DNA of 64,000 nucleotides from NCBI RefSeq assembly GCF_963576545.1, contig NC_083644.1, positions 25,557,893-25,621,892 on the forward strand. Direction: 5' to 3'. Each line of letters opens with the position of its first letter. Position 1 is the first letter of the stretch. This DNA is from Limanda limanda (lineage: Eukaryota; Chordata; Actinopteri; Pleuronectiformes; Pleuronectidae). The position numbers and the translations under genes were made by a program. Under the pieces are notes generated by a model. That model was not told where the DNA came from. It ran no database searches and saw nothing but the letters and a program-made list of their open reading frames with translations. Shown here piece after piece: positions 46,626 through 60,748 of this stretch.

Positions 46626-49600
46626 ATATATATATAAATTTGGCCTTTTTTTGGAGATGGATCACAATTAAATAACATGAAACTGCAGCCTTTGCTCTGA
46701 ATGTTCTATTTACAGGTAACAAAGAAAAACACTATTACTAAGATTCTAATAATATTCAACAGTCTCACTTAATGGCCAGCTACCCTCTTACTCATTGAAC
46801 TCCAGATTCACCTGATCCTAAACACTACTTTAGTTAAATTCCTGACTGAGACAGATAATATATATGTGAAAATCTACATCAAAAGTTTATTTAGCAGTTT
46901 TCAAAATCCATCCCAAAACTCAGTCTTAAAAAATTCTAATAAATGAAAATCAGAGTGCTGCTAATTCAATTAAATGGTCTTTCTTTCCCTTCTTTTCCAG
47001 ACTTTACAAAAATAAAGTCAACCATTCCAATCCTTGAGTGCCTGAATATATAATATTAACGAAATATTTCAGGGTTTTGCCAAATCATTTAATGGATTCT
47101 GGTAAATCATCTTCATTTCTGTAGTACAACAAAAACTGGGACTCAATCTCCTTCTCTCATTCAATCTGTTTTCCTCTTGACTGTATTCAAACTGCCAGAT
47201 GAAGCATTTTCAACTAAGCTACTAAAGATCTTTAGCTACTTGAGAAACAAGATGATGATTCGTGGCCACATTTTTTTGGGATTTGCACTTTTGTCTTAAA
47301 TCTTGGCTCCAACAAGATATTTTCCATTTTATTTTGAATTTTCGACAAAGCGCAGGCGAGCATTGTATTGCACAGAACATGTGACATGTCTACGCAGACA
47401 TAAGGTTACATAGATTCAAAAACATAGATCTTCAGCATGTGACTTGGCGGCAGTGGAAGGAAAAACCTGTAGAAATACTTCATATAACATCTGTTATTTA
47501 TAGGTGTAATTATATAAAGTATCAGGCAGAGGAGTATGGATCCTGGATGACCTGAGCTCTATAGTGACTGCAAACCATCAACTTAAATTTTATATCCTAC
47601 TCAGCCGTACTGTCTGGAAAAGATGTGTCATACCGAAGTGGAATCTCAGCTTAGATCCACAAGAAACACAATAATGGATCTTTGAACTCACCTCCTGCTG
47701 CGATGCAGAGACAAACCTGTACTTTACTGTAGAAAAACACCTGCAAGTGAAAATGAATTTTCAGATCAGGTTTGTTCAATCCACTTTACGTTAAGTTCTT
47801 TCTGACACCAAGTATACATATTTTCTGTAATTATTACCTTGTTTTTCACTGTCATGCACATGGTCACCATAATCATGATGACTTGGAGCTGTGGATAATA
47901 TTACGTGAGGATCTTCATCTGTCTCTCTGTCTATATGTGAAACACATATCCCGTGAACCGTTCAGCCAATATACTTCACACTTGTTACTGGCCTAAAAAA
48001 GTGCAGGGCTGAGTTTTGTGCCTGTTGGACACACAATAGGTCGACCAGCGCTCAGCGTTCTAACAGGTCTTCTTCTCTACATCCTGGGATAAACTACAGC
48101 AGCTGTTGGTCAATTGTTCCAACCGCGGGTTAACATTTCTTTCAGATAATTTTACTAATAAAATTTAAAAAATGTAATTCACCATATTAAACTGAGACAC
48201 AGACACAAATGCTAGTCTCCATCATGGCAACAAAATCCTTGAAAATAATTTCATGTTTGTCTTCAGAGTAAAATGCATTTGGGATTTTTGTTGAAAAGCT
48301 GTTAACTCTGGTCTAAAGATTGTGTTGATTTCTTAACAGACCTCTGGAATAGCCAACACGCAATGTATGAAAATAAAATTCAAATGTATAAACCACACAT
48401 GAGAACCGAAATAAAGAATGTTCAGTTTCATGAAAAACACTGACCATAAAATGTTCATAACAGATAAACCAGCTAGAACGAATGCAATGTTTTCTGTCTA
48501 CACTCAATAACACAAACAATACAACGTGACAGTTTATTGTAGAACTATTTGAAGAGGACTCACTAATGACAAGAAAAAGGTAGCTCCACGGCTTTAACAC
48601 AGGACAAGCAGGCAGGTTGAGAATAGACACTGCATCAGAACTTCACTTTTATCACCTTTTTGCTTTTACACTACTGTAGAATAGAAGGATACCATGTGCA
48701 TTCTTTTTTTGGAAACTTTTCCAGACTAAATTGGATAATTTTTCTCCTATAAATCAATATTTTCTTAAAGATTTAATTTTATCCAGTAACGAACTAAAAG
48801 GGAACTTTGAGATTAAATACACAATAAAATTTCATTTAACCATTTATAATCAAAATGCTGATTGAAAAACCATGAGGCTTAAAAAGTGGGAGCAGCAAAC
48901 ACAGGCACAGGCACCATCTGCTGCGTGAATGTCATCTGCAGCACAGATGATGTGCTTGTGTTGGCACAAATCCAAATGAGCCCAGCAAAAAGTTCCTTGA
49001 AAATAAACGGTGGTCGTTCATCTCTCCGTGAGTTTCAAACTAATTAGAGTCACTCACAAGGATCCCAAACCTCGCTGAAGGTTAAACTCTATCAATGGAT
49101 CAATGCTGTTTTCAAGATGGAACAGTAACGCAGCCATATCTCAGATTTGTCAGTGGTGTAAAAAAACAGTATTATTGCCAACTAATGCATATTATGGTTT
49201 CCAACTTGTTTATCCCCTACATGTATGTTGGAAAAAAATCAAAGTGTCCCCAAGTGGTTAGGAACACTTTGGGTTTGAGGACACCAGTCTGTCAAGTGGA
49301 GATAAACGACGTGCCAGCACGAGCCCCGTGTGCCGCTCTGCATCGCCTTAAAAAGTTACGACTTCAACCACACCAGCGGAAACAAAAACCACCTCCGATG
49401 AGGGAAAAGTTGTTTTCACAGGAAACAGTTGAGTCGTTGTAATGAGTCTTCGGCTGCGCGAGGGAAGATGTGGCCAGGTGGAGGCCGCACATACTGAGAT
49501 ACAACTGATCTGGATGGACGGAGCAGTAAATGAGGCCAATGTGAGGAGTCTAATCACTGCTAGTTGTTGCCCTCAGCTTTAAGTGTTGTGGTGGCTGAAG

Positions 49601-49760
49601 GGCTCCATTTGAAGAGCAGATATATAGCAGCTTTCTCAGATAGACAGAATGAACTGGGAGAGTGAAGCTGGCTCAGTTTTACCAGTTTGTTTATGTTTTC
49701 AGTTTGGATTTGTGGCTTTGGCAGCAAATCACTCAGTGAAAGGATGCATGGGGGAGGAAG

Positions 49761-49762
<2 letters not shown>

Positions 49763-49856
<94 letters not shown>
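49763..49856. repeat. (TG)n microsatellite
   Basis: More than 90 bases of nearly uninterrupted TG repeat. Confidence 0.95.
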
Positions 49857-49858
<2 letters not shown>

Positions 49859-50824
49859 TGTATGTACATGTGCATGCAAAGCTCTGTGCAGGGCTGGATA
49901 TGAAGGAAAGAAAAGGGTACACAGGAAAAAAAATCCTTTAACATGAATTGATTGGGAGATGTTTGTGGTAGAAATCTGGTTATGATTGAACTTTTTCATT
50001 ATGGGCAGAGTAACTTCAGGCTTCAGGGGATTTTTTTCCCCCCTTTTCTTCCAACTGGAACCACTCCAGTGTTTTCCAGCAATAAGTACGAGGGCCTCAA
50101 ATCTCTAAAAAAAATACACACATGCAGCACCCATGTGCCACAATCAAAACAGAGTTTGCAAGTCAGCAAAATGAGACGGTTTTATGGATTCTGGCTGCAA
50201 TATGAATCGTAGCGTAGTCATATTTTTGTGCAGCATAGGAACCAGCTGTGAGGCTAAAGTTAGCATACCTCAGTCCGGGGCTACAGTTTAAGAACAGATG
50301 AAGAAGAACTCCCTCAACAACAGGAAAAGTATGTTAACTGGAACCAGACAGGAACCTTTATATCTCAATATGTTAAACTATGTGAAACTCCTATTTGAGG
50401 CAGAGATGAATGATGCTAATACTTATAATATCACTGAACATCAGATTCATGTGTGTGACTGCTGGGAATCCTGGTGTTATTGATTAGTCTCTGAGAAAAA
50501 TCAAAGCACAAATAATCTGTATGTTTTGTATAAACAATGGTCCAAATGACTGTGAGGAGGCAGAAAATATCACACTAGCTTTTCTGAGGAGCGTTTCAGC
50601 CTCTTTCAGCTCCAAGTTTGTTTTCAGTTAAAAAAACATGAGACTCATCCAGCAGCTGAAGAACCAGATGTTCTTCCCAGTTGTGGAGACCAGATCTGCA
50701 CTGGACTATAAGCAAGAGCCACATTTACACATTTTCTGTGTTCTCAAACAGAACTACAACTCCAATGAGCCTCTAATGCTATTTAAGTCCAAGTCAAGGC
50801 CGGTACCTAACGGGGACTGAGTTT

Positions 50825-51078
50825 TTGCCATCATGGCCCTGAGGCTCTGAAACTCCTGTCTGAGGAGAATAGACTTGTTATCATTTTACCTGGTTTTAAA
50901 TCATTGCTTATATGAAAGCCTTAAATGCCTGATTTATATCTGGTTTGAATAAATGTTTGTTTTTAATATTTTGATTCTGTGTCGTTTTATTCCCATTGGG
51001 TAAAGCACTTTGAAGCCTTGTTTAGAGAAGTGCTATAGAATTAATTTACTATTATTATTATTATTATTATTATTATTG
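50825..51078 (+). repeat. Teleost repeat tail ending in (TTA)n
   Basis: The segment ends GTAAAGCACTTTGAAGCC, GAAGTGCTATAGAATTAATT and then about ten TTA units. This matches the 3' tail of a widespread fish repeat that normally reads AAGTGCTATATAAATAAAG before its TTA run. The left edge is approximate. Confidence 0.55.
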
Positions 51079-52390
51079 ATGCACTAGAGGTAAAGGTTTT
51101 CTAGTTCATCCAAATATAGCTTTTGCTCATTGTTAGCCACTCTTATAATGGAAAGAGACTTAGAAATGGATGTATTTTTTTTTTTGTTTTTACCAAAATG
51201 CATCTTGGGGATTGTAGTAATATTTATTATGTGCACATATCTTTCAATCTAATTTGATTTATTGTATCATATCACATGTGTTTCTATTTACAGATTATTA
51301 TGTTTTTAATGAACTCTATCGTTCTATTATGTTCCTTTCTCTGTTTTCCTTGGTTTCTGTTTGTATTTCTTAGTTCTGTATTGAGTTCTTGCTTTGTATG
51401 TGTGCTTTAATCCCTAAGGAAGCTACGTAAAGTATTGGGTGATCTGTTTTAAATTCATTTACGTGTGCAGGAGAGAATGGGAAGCCTATGTGCTGTTCTT
51501 CTTCCAGCCACATTTAGCCTATTTATTTACCTAGTGACAGGAAGAGGTGCTGTGAGGCGAGGAGCACACGGCCGGTGAATCTGGTCGTATCCACTCTGCA
51601 GCCAACAGAGCTCCTGAGCATCTTACTTACTATAATTCAAGTAATCATGTTTAGAAGAAAAGGTCTGGTCTAGATTAATCCAGCTCTTCTCAGCGCCAGT
51701 GTTGGGGGTTGGTCTTTGTCGTGCACTATTGTTTGGGACATGTGCAATCAGTGACTAAATGGATAAGCAGCAGAACAACAAATGGGAGTTCCAGGTACCC
51801 AGAGGGGGAAGCTGGAAATTAAAATATTTACATCTACAGCCTGACTGTGTGGATGAGCATTCAAGAATTCAATATACCACAGCTGGAGAGAGCCTTGCTA
51901 CCTGAGGACGCCTCAGCGAGGACAGTGTGGGAAAAGTCAAGATACAGATGTGACATCACAAAGGCCACGGATGGGGTCAGTGGGATGTGGGACATGTGGA
52001 CCAGTCACCCTGAACCCGAGCTGGCATAACGAGAGGCTGCTTCTCCATTCGCCCTTGGCCTCCTGTAATCACTGAGGTTTCCAACTCACTCCGAGGCACG
52101 CTGCTCACCGCCGTCTCCAGGGAGCTCGCATCAAAAGCAAAGAAGCCAGTGGGGAGGGGGAGGAGGTGGGGACCCTCATCTCCGTGGTCTCCCATTAAAA
52201 ACCTCCAGCCAGGGGCCAACGTGGTCTGTATCATTTATGAGCTCACCAGAGACGAGTCATGACTTCACCGCAGCGGAGCCAAGCCCAACAAATCATTATT
52301 ACAGCTCATTGTTCTCAAGCAAGCCCGTACAGGAGGTGTCCATACGGCGGCCTCACACAGCAGCAGAGAAACCTCCAGACCAACAGGCTC

Positions 52391-54244
52391 GTGGAATATC
52401 ATGACAATTTATTGGACATAATGGGTATACAAATATCATGCATATTTACAGCGTATAAAAAGTTTTCAAACTCCAAAGGAAACGGTAACTGCTGACAAAA
52501 GTTCTACACATTTACAATGCCCCCCCATCATCATCGTGATCACACATCGACCACTTCATTGTTTACTTTGAGAAGAAAAATTACATGTGGACTGCAGTAA
52601 ACAATGTAGGGGCCCTAAAATCATCAAACTGCAGTACAGTCTATAAGAGTTTCAACTTCTCTCGAATTCACACACATGCACAGAAAACCCTCGCACGCAT
52701 ACAAACACACAAATGACACATTCATAGAAAAACACATGAGGTAGTAAAATGGTTTAACAAATACAATCAATGACTAAATCAATGGATTGGTGCTCCGATT
52801 ACAGCTGTTGTCAGATCGGCATCGACCAGGAGTGGCACTCTGGTGTGATACAGCATCATTGTTTCATATTGACAGCATGTAACTAATCCTCATTCTCTAT
52901 TATGAGGGGGGGAAGTGGTTTTTCCAGCATTCACTGGGGTAATAGAGAAGGAGGAGGAATGTTGACGTCGTATCATTAGTTTGAGTGAAGGAATATCGAG
53001 AAATTATCTCAAATGGGATAATTGCATCCAGAGCACAACTTGGAGGCTCACAGCTGAACGGCGTGACACACGGGGTGGCGGGTGGGGAGCTAATAACAAA
53101 CGGTGGGGATGGATTCGCCACAGTCGATAAGAGAAACCGCAAAAAAAACTACAGGAATGTCAGAAAGTCCTAAGCCCACAATGACCGCTGATTATATTTC
53201 CCCTCTGTACGACGTGGAGTAGGCTCGTTTACAGTGGGATACAATGCTGCTCACAATAATGCTGCAACATGTCATTGCTGTGTAGTCACTTTATGACTGA
53301 GCTGACCGAGGCCCTCCTGGCCCGAGGCCCGACAAAACAAACAAGGTCTAATGTTGACCTGAAACCAAGTGGTTCTAATAGAACTTAATCAAAGTTATTT
53401 CTCAAGTGTTAGTGAAAACAGCTGAGTTTCCAGAAACCAAATAAGAAAAGGTTGGATTTTCTCCAGTCAAACAGAGAACAGACACATTTATTACCCAATC
53501 CTACGCTCTTATTTCAAATGTGATTTCCCTGCTGCCATTAGTGGTCCAGCTTTGATTGAATTATTTTTCATTATGTCAATGGGGATACAGTATATGTTAC
53601 TGAGTATGACAATGGGAGGAAGAAAAGAAGGGATCGATTTGGGGATGTGGGTTTTATAGTGGGAACCTCACTAAATGTTATGATAAGAAAAGTCACTATT
53701 ACAGCTTATCTCCAAACATATGAAACTGATATCTTAGATGCTGTTATCCAAATGGATAAATTCAACATCCAATTTATTTACTTCATGACAAAATATTTGA
53801 GTAAAAACATGATTTATACAAAATAGCAATCAATACGCAACAGCTTCAGTCATGAAACATTATTGGCATGTACGGAAATAAGACCATAAACTATCACAAT
53901 GTTTGAACAAAACATAGGAAATGTTTTTTCCATGTACAGAAGAAATTACATATTTATATGTAGTATTCATCATAAACCCATTGCTTGTGTTATGACACAT
54001 TGTTGAATAAAGTTTCAACGGCTAAGTTTAAAAGATTACATATTCTGATGAGGTTTAGACTTTTCAATTTGACAGTGAACCATATTTTTTATAATTTCAA
54101 ATAAAATGTTTCCATTGGTCAAAGTGTCATAAACTTGGCACAGGGCTTTTATTAATGATCTACGTAAATCATAAAGACTTATGTATGAGCAAATCCACAA
54201 TTCACAGTACTTAACACACATAGAAAACGATAAATTTCTCTTGG

Positions 54245-54281
<37 letters not shown>

Positions 54282-56563
54282 TCCAGAATATAATTTTATA
54301 CACAAATATATATATCTATATCTTTATACTCTGTTCCCTCTGTAGAAAGCTTTATACATGTTTACATATGAAAAGAAAAATAAGATCAAAAGCTTTGAGA
54401 TAACATACATTCTGCTTTTCTTGTTGGTTAAATTGTTACAGGTTAGTCCCACAGACACACAGTCTGATACAATTACATGCAGGTTAATGAAGGAAGGCAC
54501 TGCAGCAAACATTCATGCTATTCTGAGACGGTGAGGCAGTCGAGGTGTTGCAGTTTGACGAACACCTGCAAACTTATGTTCATAACAAAGAGCTTAAGCT
54601 AGAGCTTATTCAACACTGTCAGTGCCAAGATTTACAAAAACAAACACTGAACATCTGGCCTTATATAAAAAATACTCTCCCTTGGCCTCTGTCCGATAAG
54701 ACTACGATGAGCTGAATGATCAATTGGTAGAAATGTAATCATCATTACACTTTTTTATCAAGGGAAATGCCAAATATTCATTTTCATAGCTTCTAAATTT
54801 GATAGCTTTTTAAAACCAAACAAGAAATCAATTGATCGATATGAAAATAGTATTGAGTGGCAGCCCTGGTGTATAGGCACAGCCAGTGGGATCCAAACGG
54901 CATCAGATCAGCTAAGCCATGATTAAAAATGATGTCCGAAAAAAATCCCCGCCCCTATTTTTGTTATTCAACACTGGTATTTAGTCACTTTTATAATATG
55001 ACACGGTGAAAACTTGGACCTTACACTGTCCAGTCCACAAGTACAAAAACATCCTTTTCACACTCTGCTACATGGGTATTTACAATATATACAAACAAAT
55101 ATATACACATATGAAATTAATAGTTTTGGGAAATATGCTTATTTGCTTTCAAGATCAAAGCAACTCTCACATCAGAGTTTGGCATGGTGCCGACGCTGGG
55201 AGATGATTAGCCAAGCTTAACATTTAGCAATAAAATTGAATGTTTGAATCTCTCCCTAAGAACACCACACAACTGCTTTTTCCTTATCTTTTTGTTTGCA
55301 GATTCAACACATGAGATAGAGCATGTGAATGAATGTGCCACTTTAGCATAAAAAACGCACAGGGAATCTAAGGATGCACATGCCAGTATATCTAAAGCTA
55401 ATTAATAAACACCTTTCCCTGCACAGGTAGAAATTAAAAATGAAAATGTAGTCGTAAGGGGAGTTTTGTTCTGTGAATCGTTCTTTAAAACATTGAAATG
55501 AACATCAACTCATTGGTTTGCTCTATAATCCTAAGGCTAAATTTGGCTAATCATCTCCTGCAATGAGTTCCCCATCTAACGAACAGATACAAAAGAGGCA
55601 TCCATCTTCTCATCTAACTTTGACAAAATATTTCCCAAAATGTTAAACATTTCCATTAAAATCTACTGTAATAATAGGGAGCCCATAATGCCCGTGGGAA
55701 GTTGTGTAACAACTTGTGTATGAAATTAAGACTCAGACCCCCACCCAATGAAACGCACAACTATAACTACTTTACAGAAAGAAAACCTGTGTGTATAAAT
55801 CTATTGTGAGGGGTGGGATAAGTATAATTAGTTCATTATGAAATGTGGCATTTACAGCAAGACTTTCACATTTTTCTTTCACATTTTTTTGGCTTTTTAC
55901 TCTTGTGTATACATTCAATACCTACTCTGCCCTGCGTCTCTTAAAAGCCAGTATCTCTCTTTGGCTCAAGATGACGACTCCTGCTAATACTGCACTGTTG
56001 TCCACATGTTAATAGTGGTTGCTTTGCTGCTCTCCCACATTGGGTGCTGCATGTCCTAAAGTAACATGTTACAGTGCAGCCATCAACATCTCACTCACTA
56101 ATACTGACATCACTGCTGTAGCAGAGCACCTGCTTGGTACAAACAGCCCACATCGAACCATTTAAGGTCAAAGCAAAAGGCTCTGTTGTGCTCAGAAAAA
56201 AGCAGCATTTGGATTAGAAAGAAATGTCTGGCTTACACGCACATTTGATTCTTGTCGATTTTCTTTCCAGCTAGAAATGAGGTGATGCCGCTGAGTCTCA
56301 GAACTGTTACACACCAGGAAGGTCCATTTGACTGCACACACTTGAGGTGGCACAAGGGGACGAACACAACAACTACAGGTGCAATTGTGTGTTTTCTTCT
56401 TTTAAAATAGTTTTTTGTATATATATTTTTTTCCTTCCTACCACTTCCTCCAAAAAGAACTCCTTCCACGGAAGGAAATCCTCAAACTGGCCCCTGTGGA
56501 CCTCCGGGGCCCTTCCAGGAGCCACAGCAGGGCCGTGCCCCCCCGCTGGGGAAGAGTCCTGGG
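52391..56563 (-). other. tgfbr3: Probable 3' UTR of tgfbr3
   Basis: No frame of note follows the tgfbr3 stop codon on the minus strand. The sequence is AT-rich with many ATTTA-type elements. An AATAAA on the minus strand at 52,407-52,412, followed by a GT-rich stretch, is one plausible end. Others occur near 53,486 and 53,774, so the true length is not settled. A TA array lies at 54,245-54,281. Betaglycan transcripts in other vertebrates have long 3' UTRs, which fits. Confidence 0.4.
54245..54281. repeat. (TA)n microsatellite
   Basis: TA repeat with one CA interruption, inside the presumed tgfbr3 3' UTR. Confidence 0.9.
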
Positions 56564-56682
56564 CTATGCTGTGCTGCTGCTGGAGCAGGGCGTGCTCTGC
56601 GTGCTGCCGATACTGTGAGCCGCGCTGCTGTTCTCGGAGGCGGGTTGGGACTTCTGGACCTGCTGTGTGCCAGCTGTCTCAC
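56564..56682 (-). CDS. tgfbr3: tgfbr3 last coding exon (cytoplasmic tail)
   Basis: This exon encodes the cytoplasmic tail of betaglycan, the type III TGF-beta co-receptor, which presents TGF-beta2 and inhibin at the cell surface. After the acceptor TGTCTAG it reads GETAGTQQ and continues to a Ser/Thr-rich end, HSIGSTQSTPCSSSSTA, and the stop TAG at 56566-56564. The last residues STA form the class I PDZ-binding motif through which the mammalian protein binds GIPC. The tail residues ASENSSAAHSIGSTQSTPC are almost unchanged from mammals as I remember them. The first codon is split: one base comes from the previous exon, so both join in phase 1. A 3.6-kb intron separates it from the membrane exon. 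Confidence 0.96.
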
Positions 56683-59600
56683 CTAGACACAGAGCAGGAG
56701 AGGGGAGGGGAGGGGGGGTTGGACCAATGGGAGAGAGAGAGGGGGAGACAAAATGTATATAAATGAGAAAATGCCAGAGGTAGGCAGGAATGATACCAAT
56801 CAATATGCTTGGAGTTACAAATTGACTGTTTTTGTGCCTTCTGCTGTTTACTACGGCTGTCATTGCTCCACGTAAAACTTGTACTGAGGTTGAAATGAGA
56901 TACTTTATGCTTTACTAAGAACCCCAATTCATTCTTACTCAAGTAAAGGCACATGGCAACAGTGAAAAATACTAGGAGAACTCTGCACTGCATCTGTCCT
57001 CACTTTTACCATCTTAAAACGCATACGCACAGAGTTTTCACATATTGGGGCTCTAAAGATGTCAATTCACAAAGACCAAAACAACCAGTCACATTCTCTT
57101 TAACAGGAGATATGTTAGACAGAACAAGACGAGGAGGTTTTCTCATTCGTGGAGTTTATTTCTTTTGTTTTCTGGAATCAATTAGCCTGGCTTTAGAAGA
57201 TAAAGCAGAACAAACACAACAAAGATCTTTCTGACTGGAGCTCAAACCACTCACTGGTTAATTTTTCCGTGTCTAAATAAGCATGTCATTTCGTAGACTC
57301 TTGGGATGCGACGCTTAAACCAAGGGGCAAATAAAAGTGCTTATATCTGTGTACAATAAAAAGAGTCTGATATTGAGTTTGATAAAAGGTCCATTCTGTG
57401 TTTAATCCGAGTTTTTGGCACGACATAATGCAGTCTCTCCCTGGTGTCTTCTTTTGAGAGCACATACAGAAATGAAAGTGTCATAGATTAATATTTTCCC
57501 ATCAATAGTCTTTAGTGTGTTCTGGAACTGGTGTGTGTACAGTATGTTCCTGTGTCCTAGATATATGATAAGCAGCATATGTGTGTCCACAGGCACAGAT
57601 CCTATGTCCCGCTCCCTCTTCGGGGCCCCTCAGTTCTGCTAATGTTTACCAGAGCAGAGCTGCCAGCAGGATCCTGCTCTCTACAAAACAAAGGGACTTG
57701 GATTCACCTCGTTAGTCTGAGGAAATATAAATTCCCAAGTCCAATATTATCTTTCTAGATAGAAGAGATAAAGGCAGCTTCGTATGTCACACGGACACAC
57801 TCAACATTACTCTGTGTCCAGTTGTGGCAGATGTTGATTCCTCAGAGAGAATTTAATCTCTGGATGGGGAGTTGAAAATGCATGAGCAGAATCTCAGTGT
57901 CTCTTGCACAACAGCACAGTCAAATTTACTGTATCTGAAACAAAGTATCTAGTGAAAGATGATACAAAAGTCCATGAAAAGGTTGTGACTTTTCTGAAAC
58001 TCATCATTCAAAAAACCGAGGGACATCTATTGACTCTCACTTGTGTCTATCTCAGCCATCACCTCACCACAACACTTTTCATTCTCATCTGACGCCAAGT
58101 ATTATTTTAATTTAATAATAGGAGGCTTTTCTGTGGATCACTAAGCTCCTATGAGCATGATGGCCTCTCTGGTGAGAGAGAACCAGACAGAAAGAGGTTA
58201 CAGAGCATATATGAGAGAACAAAAGTAAAAGTAAATGTTAACATGCTAACGATTTGGATGACACTGATATGAATGAATGATTGTATAACCAGGATATAAC
58301 AACTCATCCTCAAGGGTACATTAACCTGTAAAGATAATTCCATTCCAGACGCAAAACTAAAAGGTACAAACATCGTCTTATGTTGGCACTGGAGGAAAAG
58401 TCAGGGGATCATCCTCTGGGTTATTGCAGAATTACAAGTTAATCAATCTAGTGGTTGTTGACATGTATGCAACTAAAGTGGTGGACCAATCATCGGCTGT
58501 GTGTAAAGATGGACGACATGATGACTACCTAAAGGTGAAGCCAAAAGCATCCCAATCGCCCCCTGGCAGCTGGCTGCAGTAAAGGTCACAAACCCTGCCT
58601 CCTCCGTGTTACTGTATGGGACATGGAACAAACTAAAATATCAAAATACACAATACAAATATTTTTCCGTCACCACACCGATGTACATCCCATTGCAAAG
58701 TTTTCCATTAAGTTTGCTTTTAATTAGTTATTTGCTATGAAAATGGGGTCAAACATCATGATTTACAGCTGAGACTGTTTCCATGACTGGTTAGATTTGT
58801 TCTTCTTTCTAAAAGTAATCTCACCAGCCGAGCTGGTCTCTTGGCAGAGTTAACTCAAGGCCTGGCAGAATGAGGACCTGTTGTATAAGTCAAGATAGTG
58901 AGCAAGACGCCAGAATACTGTATGTTGCTGGTAAAGCGTTTATGCTTCTAATTGCCTTATATGGAATTAATCTGTGATGGACAACAAGTCCAAATATAAT
59001 TCCAGTGATTATATGTAACATTAAAAAACTGTTTGTCTGTTTTCTCAAATCCTGAGGGGATAGACTCAAATCATTTTTTTATGTTCCATCTCCCTGTTCA
59101 CTGATTTAGAATATTCTGGTATTTTTGGTGGCTGTTTTGGGGATCTACATTCTTGGGGTTTATGTGGAACCACCAACGACGCCATATAAGGTCACTTCAG
59201 CCAAGACAGCTAAACAAGTCCGTCCATAGTTACCCTACCCTACCCTTACAAAAATAACATTCACAGGAGCATGTGTCTGTATTAAAGACTCGTGGCCATG
59301 TGTATTGTTTTTACATACATTCTATCTTTACACCTGTTCTACGTACACGTTCACTTTTGAAATCTGATGTATTTGGAAGTTTGAGTCGTTTTTCATAGCT
59401 GGTAGCTCTTGTACGCCCACAAAACTTGAACAAAGTGACTCTCTGAAGAGGAGCCAAAACCAATATTGATATAAAGATAAGGGTACCGCAATCTGACAGC
59501 TGATCTTTCCTGCTAAATTAAATCATGTTCAGCAACACTTTTCAATTTGACTGTGCATGGACAGCAGTTTTAAAAAGTATGTCAATTTGTAACAGTTTTT

Positions 59601-60315
59601 ACAAGTTCATGTATAGCTGCTAAATTCACATCTATCGGTGAGAATGATTTACCACTGAAACTATCAAGCTTGGTCAGACTGTGACCTCCTTCCAAAGAGT
59701 AAACTTAAACACTCCCATTGTTGTACTTTGTGAAATACTGGACCTCTAAACTCAACCAGGTCTATGAGACACATTCATGGAGAACAGATCAGCCACGGGG
59801 CCACAGGTCAGGGGCAAAGCGCAGCACCAGTCAACACACAGGCCAGCGAGAACAGGGCAGCTCTATGTAACGGTGAACTCGCCGGGCCGCTGGGAGAGCA
59901 CTTCCTCTCAGGGGTCGGCCGGGGTCGGCAGGCTGGGAATGATGGGGGAAAGTCTTGGCATCTAATGGATGGATTGTGTGTCTTTTCCTCCGAGCGCCCG
60001 CTACACCCTACAAGGGGATTTCCAACTTGTCTCCAGCCCATTGTACTGAGAATATTCGCTGACCAACCCGCAGCCCCCGAAACATTCAAAGGCAGGAAAG
60101 AGGAGAGCTCTTGCTGCTGACCAACAGGATATATTTACAGTGAAGGAGTGAATATGTTATTGTGAACTGACCCCTGTCAGCAGCAGGATGTTTGGCAATC
60201 CCAACGGCACATTTTTGGCACGGAGACGCTCGAGCATTCCTTTGCATTTTTTATCTTTTCATTAATGTGGAAAGGTGAGCCGGGGCCCCCCAGGAGCAGC
60301 AGGTAAAGGACCTAC
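56683..60315 (-). other. tgfbr3: tgfbr3 intron between membrane and tail exons
   Basis: A 3,633-base intron with donor GTAGG at 60315 and acceptor TCTAG at 56683 on the minus strand. The 118-codon plus-strand frame at 59764-60120 lies inside it and shows no domain. I see no clear repeat or nested gene. Confidence 0.85.
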
Positions 60316-60423
60316 CTGTGTGGGAGTAGATAAACCACAGGGCTCCGGTCAACAAAGCCCCGATCACAAAGGCTGCAAAGGCGATTCCCACGACTGTTGG
60401 AGTGTCCAGCACATACATGGTGT
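60316..60423 (-). CDS. tgfbr3: tgfbr3 transmembrane exon
   Basis: The 108-base exon encodes the end of the ectodomain and the single membrane span of betaglycan: [19 protein letters not shown] and onward to [14 protein letters not shown]. The hydrophobic segment [17 protein letters not shown] is the membrane anchor and is nearly identical to the mammalian one as I recall it. The acceptor is TTTCTAG at 60424-60430 and the donor GTAGG begins at 60315. The exon begins and ends in phase 1, in agreement with both neighbours. Confidence 0.96.
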
Positions 60424-60697
60424 CTAGAAAAAAAACAGCATAGATATATTTTCAATCTTTCAAATAAGACAAATTGTGTAAAATTTACATATTTTCTCAT
60501 GTGAGACAAAATGCGATACTGGGATAATTTTTCCTTTTATTTACTTTACACTGTTTATTTATATAATTAATTATTTTATTGTTTATTTTTCATTGATCAA
60601 ATACTGATCACTGTGGAGATCTATAACATTCACATACATACACACGCATACAAATACAGTGTAAAAGAAAAAAGGACACTTTTGTAAGACAACTTAC

Positions 60698-60748
60698 GAT
60701 CCTTAGGAGGTTCCCGTGGGCTCGGGGGGACTTTGGATGGAGGGTCAA
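60698..60748 (-). CDS. tgfbr3: tgfbr3 juxtamembrane exon
   Basis: A 51-base exon between acceptor TTTTGCAG and donor GTAAGTT on the minus strand encodes a proline-rich linker, DPPSKVPPSPREPPKD. It joins the ZP domain (upstream, outside the window) to the membrane span. Length is a multiple of three and the phase-1 ends match the next exon, so the frame runs straight through the 274-base intron. In betaglycan this juxtamembrane region is the area where the ectodomain is shed. The call rests on frame continuity and position, since a short low-complexity exon has little similarity to judge by. Confidence 0.88.

Larger units (their letters stand above)
43461..52390. other. Non-coding stretch, no gene recognised
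   Basis: It contains three recognisable repeats (44,876-45,090, 46,417-46,625, 50,825-51,078), a long TG array and a CRE plus YY1-like cluster near 43,973-43,996. The remaining DNA shows no exon-like features that I can support. It lies immediately downstream of the tgfbr3 3' end. Confidence 0.45.

Noticed and set aside
49560..49946. Several frames with His-Thr or Cys-Val runs
   Set aside because: They are translations of a TG/CA array on both strands.
59764..60120. 118-codon plus-strand frame
   Set aside because: It lies within the tgfbr3 intron on the opposite strand and has no similarity to a known protein.
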